From assembly GCF_033568475.1 (NCBI RefSeq), contig NC_133121.1:4030001-4094000 (forward strand): a DNA stretch of 64,000 nt, read 5' to 3'. This document shows, piece after piece, positions 11,384 to 23,986 of this stretch (the stretch's first letter is position 1; each line of letters begins with the position of its first letter). The notes beneath the pieces were generated by a model. That model did not search any database. It was given only the letters and a program-made list of their open reading frames with translations, and was not told the origin of the DNA. This DNA is from Henckelia pumila (lineage: Eukaryota; Streptophyta; Magnoliopsida; Lamiales; Gesneriaceae). The translations under genes were made by a program, and so were the position numbers.

Positions 11384-14300
11384 ATGGAGAGAGGGGCTTG
11401 CTACGCCGTCGTTTTGCTCCTGTTGTGCGCCGTGGTCACGGTGAGCTCCGATGCGTCGGATCACAAGTACAAACTCGGAGATCCGGTCCCGCTCTATGCT
11501 AATAAAGTCGGCCCTTTTCATAATCCTAGGTGAAGCCCCTTCTTTCTGTGGTTCGTGAGATCTGCTTTAGGATTTGGTGTGTTGGAGGTTTTGTGAATTG
11601 GTATTCTTTTTTGTTCTTTTGGATTTGATCACGGTTTTTTTGCTTTGGATTCGAGAAATTGGGCGTTTAATTTGTCGAGTTGGAGTGGAGTAGGATCTTG
11701 GTGGTGGTGATTGACATTGTTGGATTTGAAATTGTTTATTAAGTTGGATCGACAATTTTTTTTTTTGCTAAGGAAGATAAGATATTCTTTTGGTTTTTCG
11801 TTGTTGTATTATTCTTCCTTATCAATTTTCCGTTGATTGCATGGTATGTGCGTATTGTTTGCTTTTTCATGGAGTTGCGGACATTGCTTTAAGATTTGAT
11901 TTTGTAGGTTTCCTAATGGATTTTTTTTTTTTCCTTTGGTTTTGGTTTCTGTTTCACTGTATTGCTGAGGGATTGAGGTGTATTACTGGGTCGATCATAA
12001 AGAGTTCTCCTCTTTTTGTCATAAATTGTCACTATCCCTTGAGTCTTATAACTTCATGGACTCATTGTAAAGAGTTGTGCAATGGTCCAATGCATGAGCA
12101 ATATTCTTCATTTTGTTAGAGTTTTCTGGATAGAGTTTGATTGGGAATAATATGTAAATATAAAAACTCTCATTTATTTGCAAAGAGAATGCATTTTATT
12201 ACATTGCATCGGTGCCTGATGTATTTTTTACTTGTGCCAGTGAAACGTACCGCTACTTTGATCTTCCTTTCTGTTCCCCAGGTTTGCTTTTTATTATTTC
12301 ATTTCTTTTCTTCTTTAATTATGATTTGCTAAGATTAACTGGTTGGAAAAGTTTTTATGAACTAATATCTTGTCATTGGTGGAACCTTTGGTAGGGGATG
12401 TGCATGAGAAGAAAGAAGCCCTAGGGGAAGTTTTGAATGGCGACCGACTTGTCAGTGCCCCATATAAGCTAGATTTTTTGCAAGATAGAGACTCTGAAGT
12501 TGTTTGCAAACAGAAGTTAACTAAGGAAGAAGTTTCAAAATTCCGAAGTGCAGTATCAAAAGACTACTATTTCCAAATGTACTATGATGACTTGCCCCTC
12601 TGGGGTTTCTTGGGGAAAGTTGATAAAGAAGGAAAATCTGATCCCAGCGAGCTCAAATATCATCTGTTCAAGCATCTTCATTTTGAAATATTTTACAATA
12701 AGGATCGTGTGATTGAAATAAATGCACGAGCTGACCCTAGTGCCCTTGTAGACGTAACTGAGGATAAGGAAGTTGATGTTGAGTTCATGTACTCCGTAAA
12801 ATGGAAGGAAACAGAAACTCCTTTTGAGAAAAGAATGGAGAAGTATTCACAGTCTTCTTCACAGCCCCGTCACTTGGAAATACACTGGTTCTCTATAATA
12901 AATTCATGTGTGACAGTTCTTCTTCTGACTGGTTTTCTGGCTACTATTCTCATGCGAGTTCTTAAGAATGATTTTGTCAAGTGAGTGCATTCTTGTAGTA
13001 TCTAGTTCTCAGAGCTAGAATCTTTTTCGTATTGAATCTTGATTTTATTATTCTATCATTGTAAAGGTATGCTCATGATGAGGAGGCAGTTGATGACCAA
13101 GAGGAAACAGGTTGGAAGTACATACATGGTGATGTATTCAGGTATCCCAAGTACAAATCTTTATTCGCCGCATGCCTTGGTTCTGGCAGCCAGCTGTTTA
13201 CTCTGTAAGTATATGAATTAGCTGCATTCTCCCCAAAGGCTTAGAGATTTCAGGTTGCTTATCACAAAATGCTGAAAATCTTGTGTTTGTGTATTTTCTC
13301 CGCAGGACGGTGTTCATTTTTTTACTTGCATTGGTTGGTGTATTTTATCCTTACAATCGTGGAGCACTCTTCACTGCTTTGGTTGTCATTTATGCACTGA
13401 CATCAGGGATCGCTGGCTATACGGCTGCCTCTTTCTATGGCCAACTGGAAGGAACAAACTGGGTATGCTTGAGTTTCCATATGTCCCGTTGTACTTTTGA
13501 ACTTGACTATAAATTATAATTCATCTATACGATCAGTTTTAATGACATCAATACAGAATAAAAAGTGACTTGAATGTGTATTGTAGTAAATATGTGTAAC
13601 CAATTAAACATTAGAAGAAGAAACTTTATATTTCGATATCAAGGATTTATTGTTAGTATTGCATGCCTTACAATGTTGATTTGTTACTCACGTATTAGAT
13701 GTCAGTGTTTAGGTGTCCAGTAAGGATTTGCATCCAGTTATTGGCACATTGGGACCTTGTTGATCCATTCAACCTTCAGTTTGCCTACCTAAATAAAGGA
13801 TATTTAGTTGCTCGATTTGTCAATGGGAATTTACTTAAAACAAGATATAGTTGCTAAACTTTCAATGGGAATGTCGTGCCTATGATTAACCCGTTTCTAA
13901 AAATGATGCGTTCAAGCCTAGGTTCTTCAATTTGTGCTGAGTCAACTTTTTCAGCCTCGGGAAGTGGACAGACCAGCATTTGTTTTTTTTTTTTGCAATA
14001 CTGAGCACAAAGTAAACTTAACCTTTCACGGCTGAATCAAAGTAAACTTCAACTTTCGTGTGTATGGTTTGTTATTCTTTTATTATGTCGACCCAATTTG
14101 ACTAGAACTTGGAGTAGCTTGTTTGACTAATGAACCTATGCATTTGCATCATATAAAAATCTATTGGCACTAGAGTGGGGCCTGTTGGTGGAGGGCGGGG
14201 TTGTTGGGATAGAAGAGAGGAGGTGTGATTTACCTGGGCACCGGAGGTGTGGTTTGCTTGGTTGCGGGAGTAGATCTGCATGCTAGAGCTGCTTTAGATA

Positions 14301-15674
14301 TTTTTACATCATCCTATCCGAATTAATTTACCTTCTAGACTCTATTGGTGTCAAGCAACTACAGACTAATAAAGATTGTAAATGCCTACAAGTTATTTTG
14401 GCTTGATGTTAATCTTGTTTAATGGCCAATGCTGCTTTGATTTGCTTACAATTAAACAAAGAAAATGGAGAAAGGCTATGATGTTATATACTCCAAAAGA
14501 TGTTGGTCTGATGCCTCCACTTTCATTTTATAGGTTCGGAATCTTTTGTTGACTGGAAGTCTATTTTGCGGACCACTATTTCTTGCATTCTGCTTCCTTA
14601 ATACCGTGGCAATTGCTTACAGTGCCACAGCGGCACTGCCATTTGGTACTATTGTTGTCATCTTTCTTATATGGGCCCTTGTTACATCGCCATTGTTAGT
14701 CTTGGGAGGGATTGCTGGAAAGAATAGCAAGCAGGAATTTCAAGCTCCGTGTCGCACCACGAAATATCCCAGAGAGATACCATCATTACCTTGGTACCGT
14801 GGAACTCTGCCTCAGATGGCTATGGCTGGATTCTTGCCTTTCAGTGCCATATACATCGAACTCTATTACATATTTGCCAGTGTATGGGGCCATAGGATTT
14901 ACACCATCTATAGCATTTTATTTATAGTCTTCATCATCCTTTTGATCGTTACTGCGTTTATCACTGTGGCATTGACTTACTTCCAGCTTGCTGCTGAGGA
15001 CCATGAATGGTGGTGGAGGTATAACATGCTTTCTTTGTTTTCTGTTTTTTGCTATATTCATTGCTGGGATTTGTTTTCAGTTTTTATATGCATCAATTGC
15101 TAAAATCAGATTACCTAATTAGCCACAGCTAAACAGTGTTCATTGATATGAAATCGTGTTAGTTCTCTAGAATTGTGAATCAGTTTAGATGTGATTCTGT
15201 GATCAGAGTTCAAATTACTTGTAGGTTGATCCATATAAACCATATTTTTATGTCTCGCTGACAGTTTTTTATGGTTGTCCAAAACAACCAGGAAAGGATT
15301 TCTACTTGATTCACCTGAATTATTATTTTATCAACTGATTTGGGCGTGAATGATATAATGAGATTACCTCATGAGAGCCTCATCTAAATAATCTTAACGC
15401 ATTTTTTTTATCTGGCGAGAAATGTACTGATTGATTGATGGGATAATTTTGCAGATCCTTTCTGTGTGGTGGATCTACTGGGCTGTTCATATATGGATAC
15501 TGCTTGTATTACTTTTACGCCCGTTCAGACATGTCTGGCTTTATGCAGACTTCGTTTTTCTTTGGGTACATGGCATGTGTTTGCTATGGCTTCTTCCTTA
15601 TGCTGGGGACAGTTGGATTCCGTGCAGCACTGTTTTTTGTCAGACACATTTACCGCTCGATCAAATGCGAGTAG
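11384..15674 (+). CDS. Transmembrane nine superfamily (TM9SF/TMN) endomembrane protein
   Basis: Seven exons: 11384-11529, 12241-12281, 12395-12980, 13067-13204, 13306-13462, 14534-15018 and 15455-15674. All introns are GT-AG and the frame holds throughout, giving 590 residues, the usual length. A signal peptide (about 1-23) is followed by the luminal domain, with NPSETYRYFDLPFC and YFQMYYDDLPLWGF typical of the TMN2-4/EMP12 group. Nine membrane segments follow, the first near residues 228-249. The protein ends SIKCE, a C-terminal K-x-E that matches the KXD/E Golgi-retention and COPI-binding motif described for Arabidopsis EMP12. TM9SF proteins reside in the Golgi and endosomes and take part in membrane-protein trafficking. 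It appears complete and intact. Orthology to a particular TMN number is not certain. Confidence 0.95.
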
Positions 15675-16546
15675 CTGTAAGTGGAGTCATTGGACTTCAA
15701 TGTTCTACATAATGTTTGTTAACTATTGTAAGGCAATTTGCAATGAAAGAGTAACGTTAAGGACAATGGGCCTTCTCAAATGGGAGATTGTAGTGTCTAA
15801 AAGAGTCGCTCTTCAAAAGTTACTTATTTTGTTCTTTGTTTATTTTTAGGCTCATTTTGCTTGCAATACGCAGTTTTGCGATTACTTGAATGTGTTTTCT
15901 TCGAACCTAATACCGGATTCACTATCTTCTTCCAAGGTAGGAATCTGATGGTCATTGAAAGTTCTATGTTTTTTATTTATCGGAGCCCAACCAGCGGGGG
16001 TTTAACTTTTAAGGTTTGCCTTTGATCTTTGTTGGGCTAAGCTCGATTTCAAGCTACCAGCTTGAGTGAACCCCAAATTCAAAATTTGGGGTCCTTGCAG
16101 CTAGCTATTATTAATAATAATCTTGAGCTCTTTAGGTGACAAAATTTTTTGTTGTGATTCACGTTTTAATTGTTTTTCAAGTTCACGAACTGCACCTGAA
16201 CTTAAACGTTTCTCGTGTCTTAGTTCATTAAGCATGAGGTTTAACATTTTATAATTGGAGTTCGAACTCTTAAAATTCATGTTCTAGGCTCAACCACATT
16301 TCCGACTGTTTTCGTATCATGTTGATCCATGCTAATTTGTGGAAAAAGTATGTTTCTTGAATTTGTTTTACTTGTACATAAATTTTCTTACTAATTACTA
16401 ATGTTATTTACTCCATAAAGCAAATGACGCCCACGTGTCATATCACAAAAGTTTAACCTATGCTCTCTAATTCAAGTATTTCAAGTACTTTTGAGTTCCA
16501 TGGAGCCCATCGCGATTCCTAAATAGTGTGGCTTCTAATTATAATA
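15675..16546. other. TM9SF 3' UTR and intergenic DNA
   Basis: Likely 3' UTR followed by unremarkable AT-rich DNA. An extra frame with a TAG at 15672-15674 and no coding similarity afterwards supports the gene end chosen. No gene seen. Confidence 0.5.
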
Positions 16547-16562
16547 TGTATATAATAAAATG

Positions 16563-17453
16563 GCCAATGAGCCCTTGGCCTAATTAGGAATAGCAATGAG
16601 TCGGATATGGGTAGGATATCATGCCTTCATCCCCATACCCATTTATTAAATTCATCCCTATACTCATACCCATCGGATATTTAATTTCATCAACATCCCC
16701 ATACCTCTCGGATGATCGGATATCCATATCCTACCCATATACCCATTTATTGTATATACTCCATAAAAATAATTTTTTAAAAATTTTAATTATTTGATAA
16801 AACTATACTTATTTACTAGATTTTTATATCAAAATTTTTAAGATAATAAAAAAATAAAACACCGAAAAAAATTTACAACCAAAGAATTATATAAAAAATA
16901 AAACTTCTAAAAAATAGCATTAGTTTTATATTAATAATTTTCATTATTTCATCCAACTAACATAATTCAACAAAAAAAAATTAAATTAGCATTTATTTAA
17001 TATAAATTAATATATATATATATATATATAATTGAGTATCGGATAGGGTATGGGTAAGATACCACTACATCCTACTCCATCCCTATTTACGAGATCCACA
17101 TACCCATTTACACATTTATTTAATCGGGTCCAAAAAATGTCTCCATACCCTCCTCCGTTCGGGTCGGGTATAGGGTTCCCCATCGGGTCGGAGAAAATTG
17201 CCATCCCTAGGCCCAATGGTTAAGGGTGAGGCCCTGAGACCAATTTGAGACCAATTGGTCTCAGGTTGATTCCCGCTGATGGCGGATAAGTTTCCTAATT
17301 TATTTAGGTAGATTTAAGTAGTTTCATCGCTCGAGATAAGCAAGTCTCGAGTCCATGCTCAAGTCTCGTCGATTGTGCGAGCAATTTCATTACATTGTTG
17401 TATTGTGTAGTTGTAATATTGATGAAATATTGTACTTGTACTCAAAAAAAAAT
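16563..17453 (+). mobile_element. tRNA-derived SINE, split by a hAT element
   Basis: A SINE of about 265 bp on the + strand. It is flanked by an exact 16-bp target-site duplication, TGTATATAATAAAATG, at 16547-16562 and 17454-17469. Its head carries an A-box-like string (GGCCTAATGGTTAAGG once the nested insertion is skipped) and a B-box-like GGTTGATTCCCGC, and its tail is an A run. The body matches the minus-strand SINE at 23235-23475 over its whole length (both contain TTTATTTAGGT, CTCGAGTCCATGCTCAAGTC and GCAATTTCATT). A hAT-type element at 16585-17209 later inserted near the 5' end. Confidence 0.85.
16585..17209. mobile_element. Non-autonomous hAT element nested in the SINE
   Basis: A 625-bp element with imperfect terminal inverted repeats, TAGGAATAGCAATGAGTCGG at the left and the complement of TAGGGATGGCAATTTT at the right. 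It is bounded by the 8-bp duplication GGCCTAAT (16577-16584) / GGCCCAAT (17210-17217), which has one mismatch. 8-bp duplications and TAGGG-type ends are typical of hAT. The interior is AT-rich with a short TA run near 17011-17030 and no coding sequence. Confidence 0.8.
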
Positions 17454-17469
17454 TGTATATAATAAAATG

Positions 17470-18403
17470 AACAATCATTCTATAGTCCATTTAGTTCGAT
17501 TGGCCATCTTTGGCGAGGATCAAATGTGGACAGCAGCACCACACAACACGAGACAGAATCGTAAACGACACCAAACACTTCAAAATGTGACGCTTAACAA
17601 ATATCTACCTAAAATGTAAAAACAAGTTTTGAAAATTTGAAATCTTTTGTTGAAAAATAAAATAAAATTGGAATCTTCATTTAATGCTCATTGGCAATCA
17701 AGATTCCTTGGTGGACCAAAGTGCACAGCACCATAAAAAGGAATGTTCTTGTCTAAGGAAACCATCACCACATAAATGTTGTCCAGAACTTTTGAAACCA
17801 CAAAATCTTATTAGCTTAAAACAAACTTCAAACAGTGATTCTTACTCAAATCCCACCATGCTAGAAAAAGTTTGTTACTAAGATAAATGCCATGCCACGA
17901 CAACACAACACAACAAATCAATTTTTAACATTCTCATCCCATTTTTTATATTATCCCAAATGGATGTTAAAGTTTTCAAAAACTGTACAACTAGAAAATT
18001 TGAACCTAGTAGACATCCATCACAATTCACAACAAGATTACCTCAATTTTAACTGATCTATTTTGTAGGATCATTAAATGAACTATTCCTTGGATTAAGA
18101 CACACCTGATCCACAGCCATTAGCAAGAGCAGACAAAAAATACATAGAATTCGACAGGAGTACAAAACATCATAAAACTAAGTCAACCCCATAAACTGCA
18201 CTAGATCTCTCTCCTATTGAAACAGCTACAATCAAACAAGAACGTCCCCGATGTACACTAACCATAGCCAAATACACAACACATAAAACATGGAAATCTA
18301 AAACCACCGTCCAATTAAAACAGCCATTGAAGTGCATAAAACATCTAAAGTTAAAGATAACCAGAACAAGTCAACCTCCAACACTACACACCTGCAAATC
18401 ATC
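17470..18403. other. Downstream flank / 3' UTR side of HMGA gene
   Basis: AT-rich, without a supported gene. The part near 18100-18403 is probably the 3' UTR of the minus-strand HMGA gene. Short plus-strand frames here show no domain. Confidence 0.5.
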
Positions 18404-19419
18404 TCAAGCCTCCACACCGTTCTGCATCAGCTCTGGATTCACCTTTCTAGGCCGCCCCCTTGGCTTTCCAGACTTGGAGAGGCTCGGTGGGCCTGGAGGA
18501 AGCTTTGGTTTCTTGGGGGCAGGGGGCGCATTGGGATCTTTTCTTGGGCGTCCCCGTGGTCGAGTAGGAGCAGGGGCGACACCTTCGGGCAAAGGATCTT
18601 TCGGCTTCGAAGGCCTGCCACGACCACGTTTGGGCGGAGCGTCAGCCCCCGACTTGATGTAGTTGTTCTTGATCAGCAGAAGCTCCCCATTGTCCTTCAT
18701 TCTGTTCAGGTGATCCGATAGCAAATGAACATGCCCAGCCGGCAATTCCCCGTATTTCGACTCCATGAATTTCGTTATAGACGACTTGTTTGCTCCTCCT
18801 TGTTGCAGGGCATCCAATGCTTCCGTTATCATCTGAGAAGATGAAAATCAAATTCCCTAAAGTTAACAATATCACTGTCTCTGAACAATTTCTCTCTTCC
18901 AGAAGTGCAAAAACAAAGTAGTACCAACAAAAGGGTCAAAATTTCGAAATCTTCATAAACACTCAAACTTGATACAAAGTAAAGATTCTCCTTTTTCCGC
19001 AAAAAGGTGAGCACCATTTTCAAGCCATGACCAAAGATGTAAAACCCACTTCTTTACACAAGAGTAAGCAATTATAACCAAGATTTGGGCAGAAATGCAT
19101 GCATATGCACATACATTCATAATTACAACTATTTTTACCCGAAGTGCAAATAAAGAAACACTCAAAACACACAAAATGAGGGTTCCAAGAAAAAAAATTG
19201 AAACAAAAAAATGGGGTTCTCTACAAACATGAAAATCGCCAATAAACTTCCAAAAAAAAAACACACAACAAATTATTCAAGAAAATACTATACGCGAAAA
19301 AGAAAAAAAAAAGGAATTTAGAAAAATTAAAAATTAAAAGTCTTGAGTAAAAAAATCGATACTTTCACCTGTGGGTATGACGGCAGCGACGGTGGTTTGC
19401 CGAGCTCCTCGGTTGCCAT
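18404..19419 (-). CDS. HMGA: HMGA (HMG-Y-related) AT-hook chromatin protein
   Basis: Two minus-strand exons: 19419-19369 (17 codons, MATEELGKPPSLPSYPQ) and 18832-18404. The GT-AG intron of about 536 bp is in phase 0, and the joined frame is 159 residues. Residues about 8-80 form a linker-histone-like H15 domain (YPQMITEALDALQQGGANK, then ITKFMESKYGELPAGH). The C-terminal half is rich in Pro, Lys and Arg and has three AT-hooks: KRGRGRPSK (about 84-92), RPRGRPRK (about 107-114) and KPRGRPRK (about 139-146). A fourth hook-like KKPKLP is degenerate; plant HMGA usually has four hooks. The protein should bind the minor groove of AT-rich DNA in the nucleus and shape chromatin. The ATG at 18832 could look like a start, but it is internal: the upstream exon supplies the conserved MATEE N-terminus. 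Confidence 0.92.
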
Positions 19420-21335
19420 TGAAGCAAAGGTTTGAGAGAAAAAGCAAACAGACGAAAGGGTCAGCTTTACAGTGAAGGAAATCTGTTTGAAAGAACTTAT
19501 CGACAAAATTATTACATGAATTTGAATAAAATAAAGTTTGTCCTATTTTTTTCAAAAATAATAATAAAGTTCCCTTCCTGTAAATATATTTTTTAAAGAA
19601 AAATAATTTTGTGCTGTTTTTGAGAGAGAATGGACGGTCGAGATCTGCGTAAAGCTGTCACAATCGACTGAGTTCAATGCGTCGAAATGGTGTCACGAGA
19701 ATTGATGACATGGACAGAGGTGTTACCTTTTTTTGAAACCTGACAGCATTCATTATTTAAAGATGGGATTTATATTTTACCTTCGATGTATTTATTATTT
19801 ACAATTTTAATCATTTTCTAAATTTTTTTAGTTTTATTCCATCATCTTTCTTAATTTTTTTTTATATTTTAAGTAATTTCTCGACATGATGTGAAATTAT
19901 ATTAGTATTCTCGTGAAAAAAAAATTGCTTAAAAAGAGTAAATTTACATTTTTAAGATTAAAATTTGATAATATAAAATAACAAAATTTCGAAATGACAG
20001 ATAAACCTGACCAAAATTATAATTTTTCTCCTTTATCATATGAGAATGGAACATTTTTAATCGATTCTGATGGCAATCATAATCATAAAAAGAATTCTAA
20101 ATTTTTAATACATGTGGTAGGTGGTAATAGAAAATAAAGTTGTCATTGTTATGATGTAAACGAATCGAATCAAATTGAATATGAAGAAAATTAAAATCAA
20201 ATTCTAATCGAAGCTATAAAATTTTAAATTTTTTTTTTGCTCGACAAAGTTCGAATTTGATCGTGTTGGGTTCGACATATTCGAGCATATATTCGCGAGC
20301 TACTCAAAAATAGAAACTTAAAATATATTTTTTAATTATATAATTATATTTTATTAAAGAAATAATAAAGTTCGTGAGCAGTTTGTGAACTATTGAACAA
20401 AAATAACTTGTGTTTGAGTTAGGCTCGGAAAAAAGATTTGAATATGTTCGAGTTCGGTTTAAAAAAAGTTGAAACATGCTCGAGTTTGGGTCGAATTAAT
20501 CGATAATTTCAAATTCAAATCAAATATTTTTGAGTTTATTCAAAAAATTCGCGAACCGCCTCTATTCAGTTAATTTACATCCTTAATACTATGACCATAG
20601 TATCTTATCGTAAAAGATTCGCATTTTGCAATACGAAGTAATTTCGAACCAACTTATCTATTTCCCTTAAAAGTTTGAGTTCTGTAAATTCTGGGAAATC
20701 TAAAATATGTTTTGGAATTCTAGGCTCACATATTAAGCTGAACTGCTGAACAATGCTGTTTTTTAGGGTTATTTTTTTTATTAATTTTAAAAAATAAAAA
20801 AAATTAGAAATATAATGTAAATACTAAATAGTGGATGGTTCGCCAATGCTGTAACTTCGATGCGAACACTCGCGTCACTTCCGTCTAGAAGGACCAGCTT
20901 AGTATAACCAATTACCATAATTTTATTCCTTGGAGCAAATTATTTCTAATTTCTTGATGCAATAACTAAAAGTATATACATCAATTATTACATTAACATT
21001 GATTGTTTGGAAACAAGATTCATTGGCCAATAAGCTCTATGATATTTATTTGTCAATCTCCTTAATTCCGATTGATTAAGCAAACATTAATCATTAAAAT
21101 TTTAGTAGTTCACCCACATAGATAATTTCAAGCTACCTATATAGATATTACCCCAATTATGTATTCAATGGTGGAGATTTATCAATTTTGTGAGATCCAC
21201 TGAAAAATATTAGGACTCACATGTATTGATAGATCTCAACCACTGAATCTGCATTGAGGCAATGTCTGTACAGATAAGATCTCACTTATATAGTAGAAGT
21301 CTAAAAGCACACCAAGAAAACACAGTTGTACGTAA
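19420..21335. other. HMGA promoter and repeat-rich intergenic DNA
   Basis: The first few hundred bases are the likely promoter of HMGA. A hAT-like remnant (about 20150-20585) follows. No gene is recognised. Confidence 0.5.
20150..20585. repeat. hAT-like repeat remnant with GATGTAAA ends
   Basis: The left end is TATGATGTAAACGAATC, and the right end reads on the opposite strand as TAAGGATGTAAATTAAC. Interior strings such as 'gttcgagttcggtt' and 'ctcgagtttgggtcg' are typical of a common plant repeat with these ends. I could not find a matching target-site duplication, so boundaries and class are tentative. Confidence 0.45.
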
Positions 21336-22300
21336 GGGCAGTGGCGGAGCTACATGGTTCCGAAAGGGTGCGACCGCCCCCCCTCAAATTATAAAAATTT
21401 TTAGTATTATATACATGATATATCTTTTAAATATAAATTTATTTGGACGACCGCTCATTTGAATTTTTTTTAAAAAAAACTTAGTACTATATATATATAA
21501 TATATTTTAGAATTTTGATTTAATTTTATATTGATTAGGATGATCTTTGATGAATAAGATAAGAATAAATTTATTTTACAAAATAATAGATTTGACAGTA
21601 TGCTTTGTATTGGCTTATATTTGTTTTTGGAAAACGAAATGTCTTTTATGCTTGAATGTGACATGAAAAATTTGATTCAGTTTACTGATTTTTATCTACT
21701 TGATTTCTTTTTGACGGACTTAATGCATCTTGAGTTAACTTCATAACTTTTATTTTTGACATGCGAAATAACAATCAGTTCTCTAAGGCTGCGGGGAATA
21801 TCAAGCATGATAAAATGATGTTCCAATCAAATAAAGATCGATTATATCATTATTTACTTTTAAAGTTAACAGTGTTATTATTTGTTGCAATTGCTACCAT
21901 AGAGAGTGTTTTCAACAATAAAAATAATCAAAATATCACCTCGTAATCGGTTGAGAGATGATGTTTTAGATGATGGTTTGATATCATATATTGAGCGTGA
22001 TGTGTTTGATACATATAATATTTTATATTTTTTTAATTTTACTTTTTTTAAAAAAAATTATTTTATATATTTGTCTATCAATTTGTATCATATGAAAACG
22101 AGAAGTATGTCATGTATTTCGAGTTGAATTCGATGACGAGGAATTATTGAAAAAATATTAAGATGAACAAGAATAATTAGATATTTAGACTTGAAAAAAC
22201 ACCACTTTAAGAATGTTAATTAGATAAAGAGGAATTAATATTGGAGACATATTAAGATGGATTGTACTAGAATAATTAGATATTTAGGTTAAAAATAAAA
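21336..22300 (+). mobile_element. Decayed hAT transposon
   Basis: It starts at CAGTGGCGGAGCTACATGG, a terminus type common in plant hAT elements. It contains the tail of a transposase (see 21761-22010). The right end was not found; the sequence runs into another repeat with 'cgcctagaccccgcctaagc' near 22308-22365. Strongly eroded and AT-rich. Confidence 0.5.
21761..22010 (+). pseudogene. hAT transposase C-terminal dimerisation region, broken
   Basis: Two overlapping reading frames together resemble the C-terminus of TTF/ZMYM-type hAT transposases. The first contains LTVLLFVAIATIESVF, which matches the LPVATATVER-F motif of the dimerisation domain. The second contains NRLRDDVLDDGLISYIERDV, which matches the NRLRN...L...YIE motif. 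The match moves from one frame to the other near 21910, so there is a frameshift. The rest of the transposase is absent or unrecognisable. Confidence 0.6.
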
Positions 22301-22589
22301 AATCGCCTAGACCCCGCCTAAGCGTCTAGACGCTAGACGGTGGATGACCGCCCGCCTACCGCTTTTTTGGACATTGGTTAAAATATATATCGGGCTCGAC
22401 ACGTCAACAATATCTAATATCGATCTTCGCATTGATCTACTTCACATAAGAATACAAGAAAGAAGGACTAAAACAAATAGTTGTTGGGCTAAAGACCAAA
22501 TTTGACTAACCAGATGACAAAATTCACTCTTAGGTCCATTTGTAGCTACTCGCTACAATATATGATATATCTGTTAATGTAGATGTCCT

Positions 22590-23963
22590 GCAAGACAACT
22601 GTTAGCCGAAATTTTATTGACTTAAGTGTAATTAATAAACATTTTTTATTTTAATATAATTACTCTTTTATTCAATTTTGACATTTACTTTATCTGTATA
22701 CCCATGCAAGCTGCATAAATAAAAATCTTGAATATACTATAAAAAATAAATATGAGGTTATACATGTGATGACAATCATGGAACACATATTTTAAATTAC
22801 AGTATATCTAAATTGAGTTTCTAGTCGATTGGGCCGTCCAAAATAAGGATAAGGATCGCTCGAGCTTGCGACTAAAATCTGTGATGTTGTGTTTAATGTT
22901 TCATTGGTATGTACATAGAGATGTTCAATCATACAGATTGGTGTTCATACGATGAGTTCACTTAACTAGCCTACCTTGTACTTACCAAGTGGTTATCATT
23001 CATCGAGTGAATAATTCTATGGTTATTGTTGTACATCATTAGTCCTTACGACCCGAGATAGCACTGAGGCTCTACACACTAGAACTATGTTTTGACTCTT
23101 TTACTGACTCCATGAGGGTCATTAGATGTCGAGATTGGGTACAGTTGCGACACATATAGGTAATAGGAGTCAGTGCATTGTAATCGGGAATTCACCGCTC
23201 ACCTACGGGTGTGAAATATCCTATGTGATTTTTTTTTTAGTACAAATATATCGGATATCAAATTACATCACATTGTAACGCTAAAGAATGAAATTGCCCG
23301 CACACAACCGACGGGACTTGAGCATGGACTCGAGACGTGCTTGTCTCGAGCAAAGAAAGTAACTAAATCAACCTAAATAAATTAGGAACTAACCCGCAGT
23401 CAGCGGAAATCGAACCTGAGACCTCTTTGACTCAGGGCCTCAGTCTTGACCACTAGGCCAAGACCTCATTGTCACATCCTATGTGATTTTATAATATAAT
23501 AGTGCATGAAATCTTTGGCCAGAGTATGAAATGTGTATTAGGGTAAAGTGGTTCCCTAGTTTAACATGCGATGCCACTATCCATTCTCAAAGATGCATAA
23601 CATCGTTATCGAACTTCGCATGCAACTCTCGATGAACCAATAGCTACATATTCGATCGGGATATATGAGATGAAGGGACCGTACTGTACGATAACCATAA
23701 TCGATTGATTTTTGCAGACACTATCAGTGATACCTAGGGACCGGAATCATGGGGCGATGCTACTAGACACTCTTACCATGATTTGATGGGTCCAATCAGA
23801 ATTGAATTTTGACAATTTTTATGATCAAGGTGCTGATGCATAAAATGAGGTGAGTTAAGGTGAGCCCGCATAAGGGACGATGTCCTGAATCACAAACCAT
23901 TGAGGATCATACTAGCACTGGTTTCACTGTTCCCATTGAGATAATAAATTCAAAGAGTTGCAT
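22590..23963. repeat. Dispersed repeat, copy A (interrupted by a SINE)
   Basis: From 23100 onward, this sequence recurs in the same orientation at 35922-36545 at high similarity. That second copy begins exactly at the right CACTA terminus. Copy A contains the SINE insertion 23235-23475, and it lacks about 33 bases present in copy B near 36447-36480. No coding sequence is seen. It could be part of a long terminal repeat, but no boundary supports that. Confidence 0.6.
23235..23475 (-). mobile_element. tRNA-derived SINE, second copy, minus strand
   Basis: On the minus strand the element begins AATGAGGTCTTGGCCTAGTG (A box), then GGTTCGATTTCCGC (B box), and ends in an A-rich tail. It is flanked by the duplication ATCCTATGTGATTTT at 23218-23232 and 23476-23490. 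The paralogous repeat at 36026-36050 has the uninterrupted site ATATCCTATGTGATTTTATA, which is direct evidence for the empty target. Same family as 16563-17453. Confidence 0.88.
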
Positions 23964-23986
23964 ACAAAAAATATGTTAATTAACCA

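Noticed and set aside
15431-15849. Alternative frames over the last TM9SF exon
   Set aside because: The spliced frame SFLCGGSTGLFIYGYCLYYF is the conserved TM9SF C-terminus. The others are shadows.
16563-17453. tRNA gene suggested by A- and B-box-like strings (also at 23235-23475)
   Set aside because: No cloverleaf can be formed across the sequence. The boxes belong to the head of a tRNA-derived SINE with target duplications and an A tail.
17684-17881. Small plus-strand open frame with several Cys/His residues
   Set aside because: No family resemblance or supporting splice context, and it lies in the likely 3' flank of the HMGA gene. Chance frames of this size are common in AT-rich DNA.
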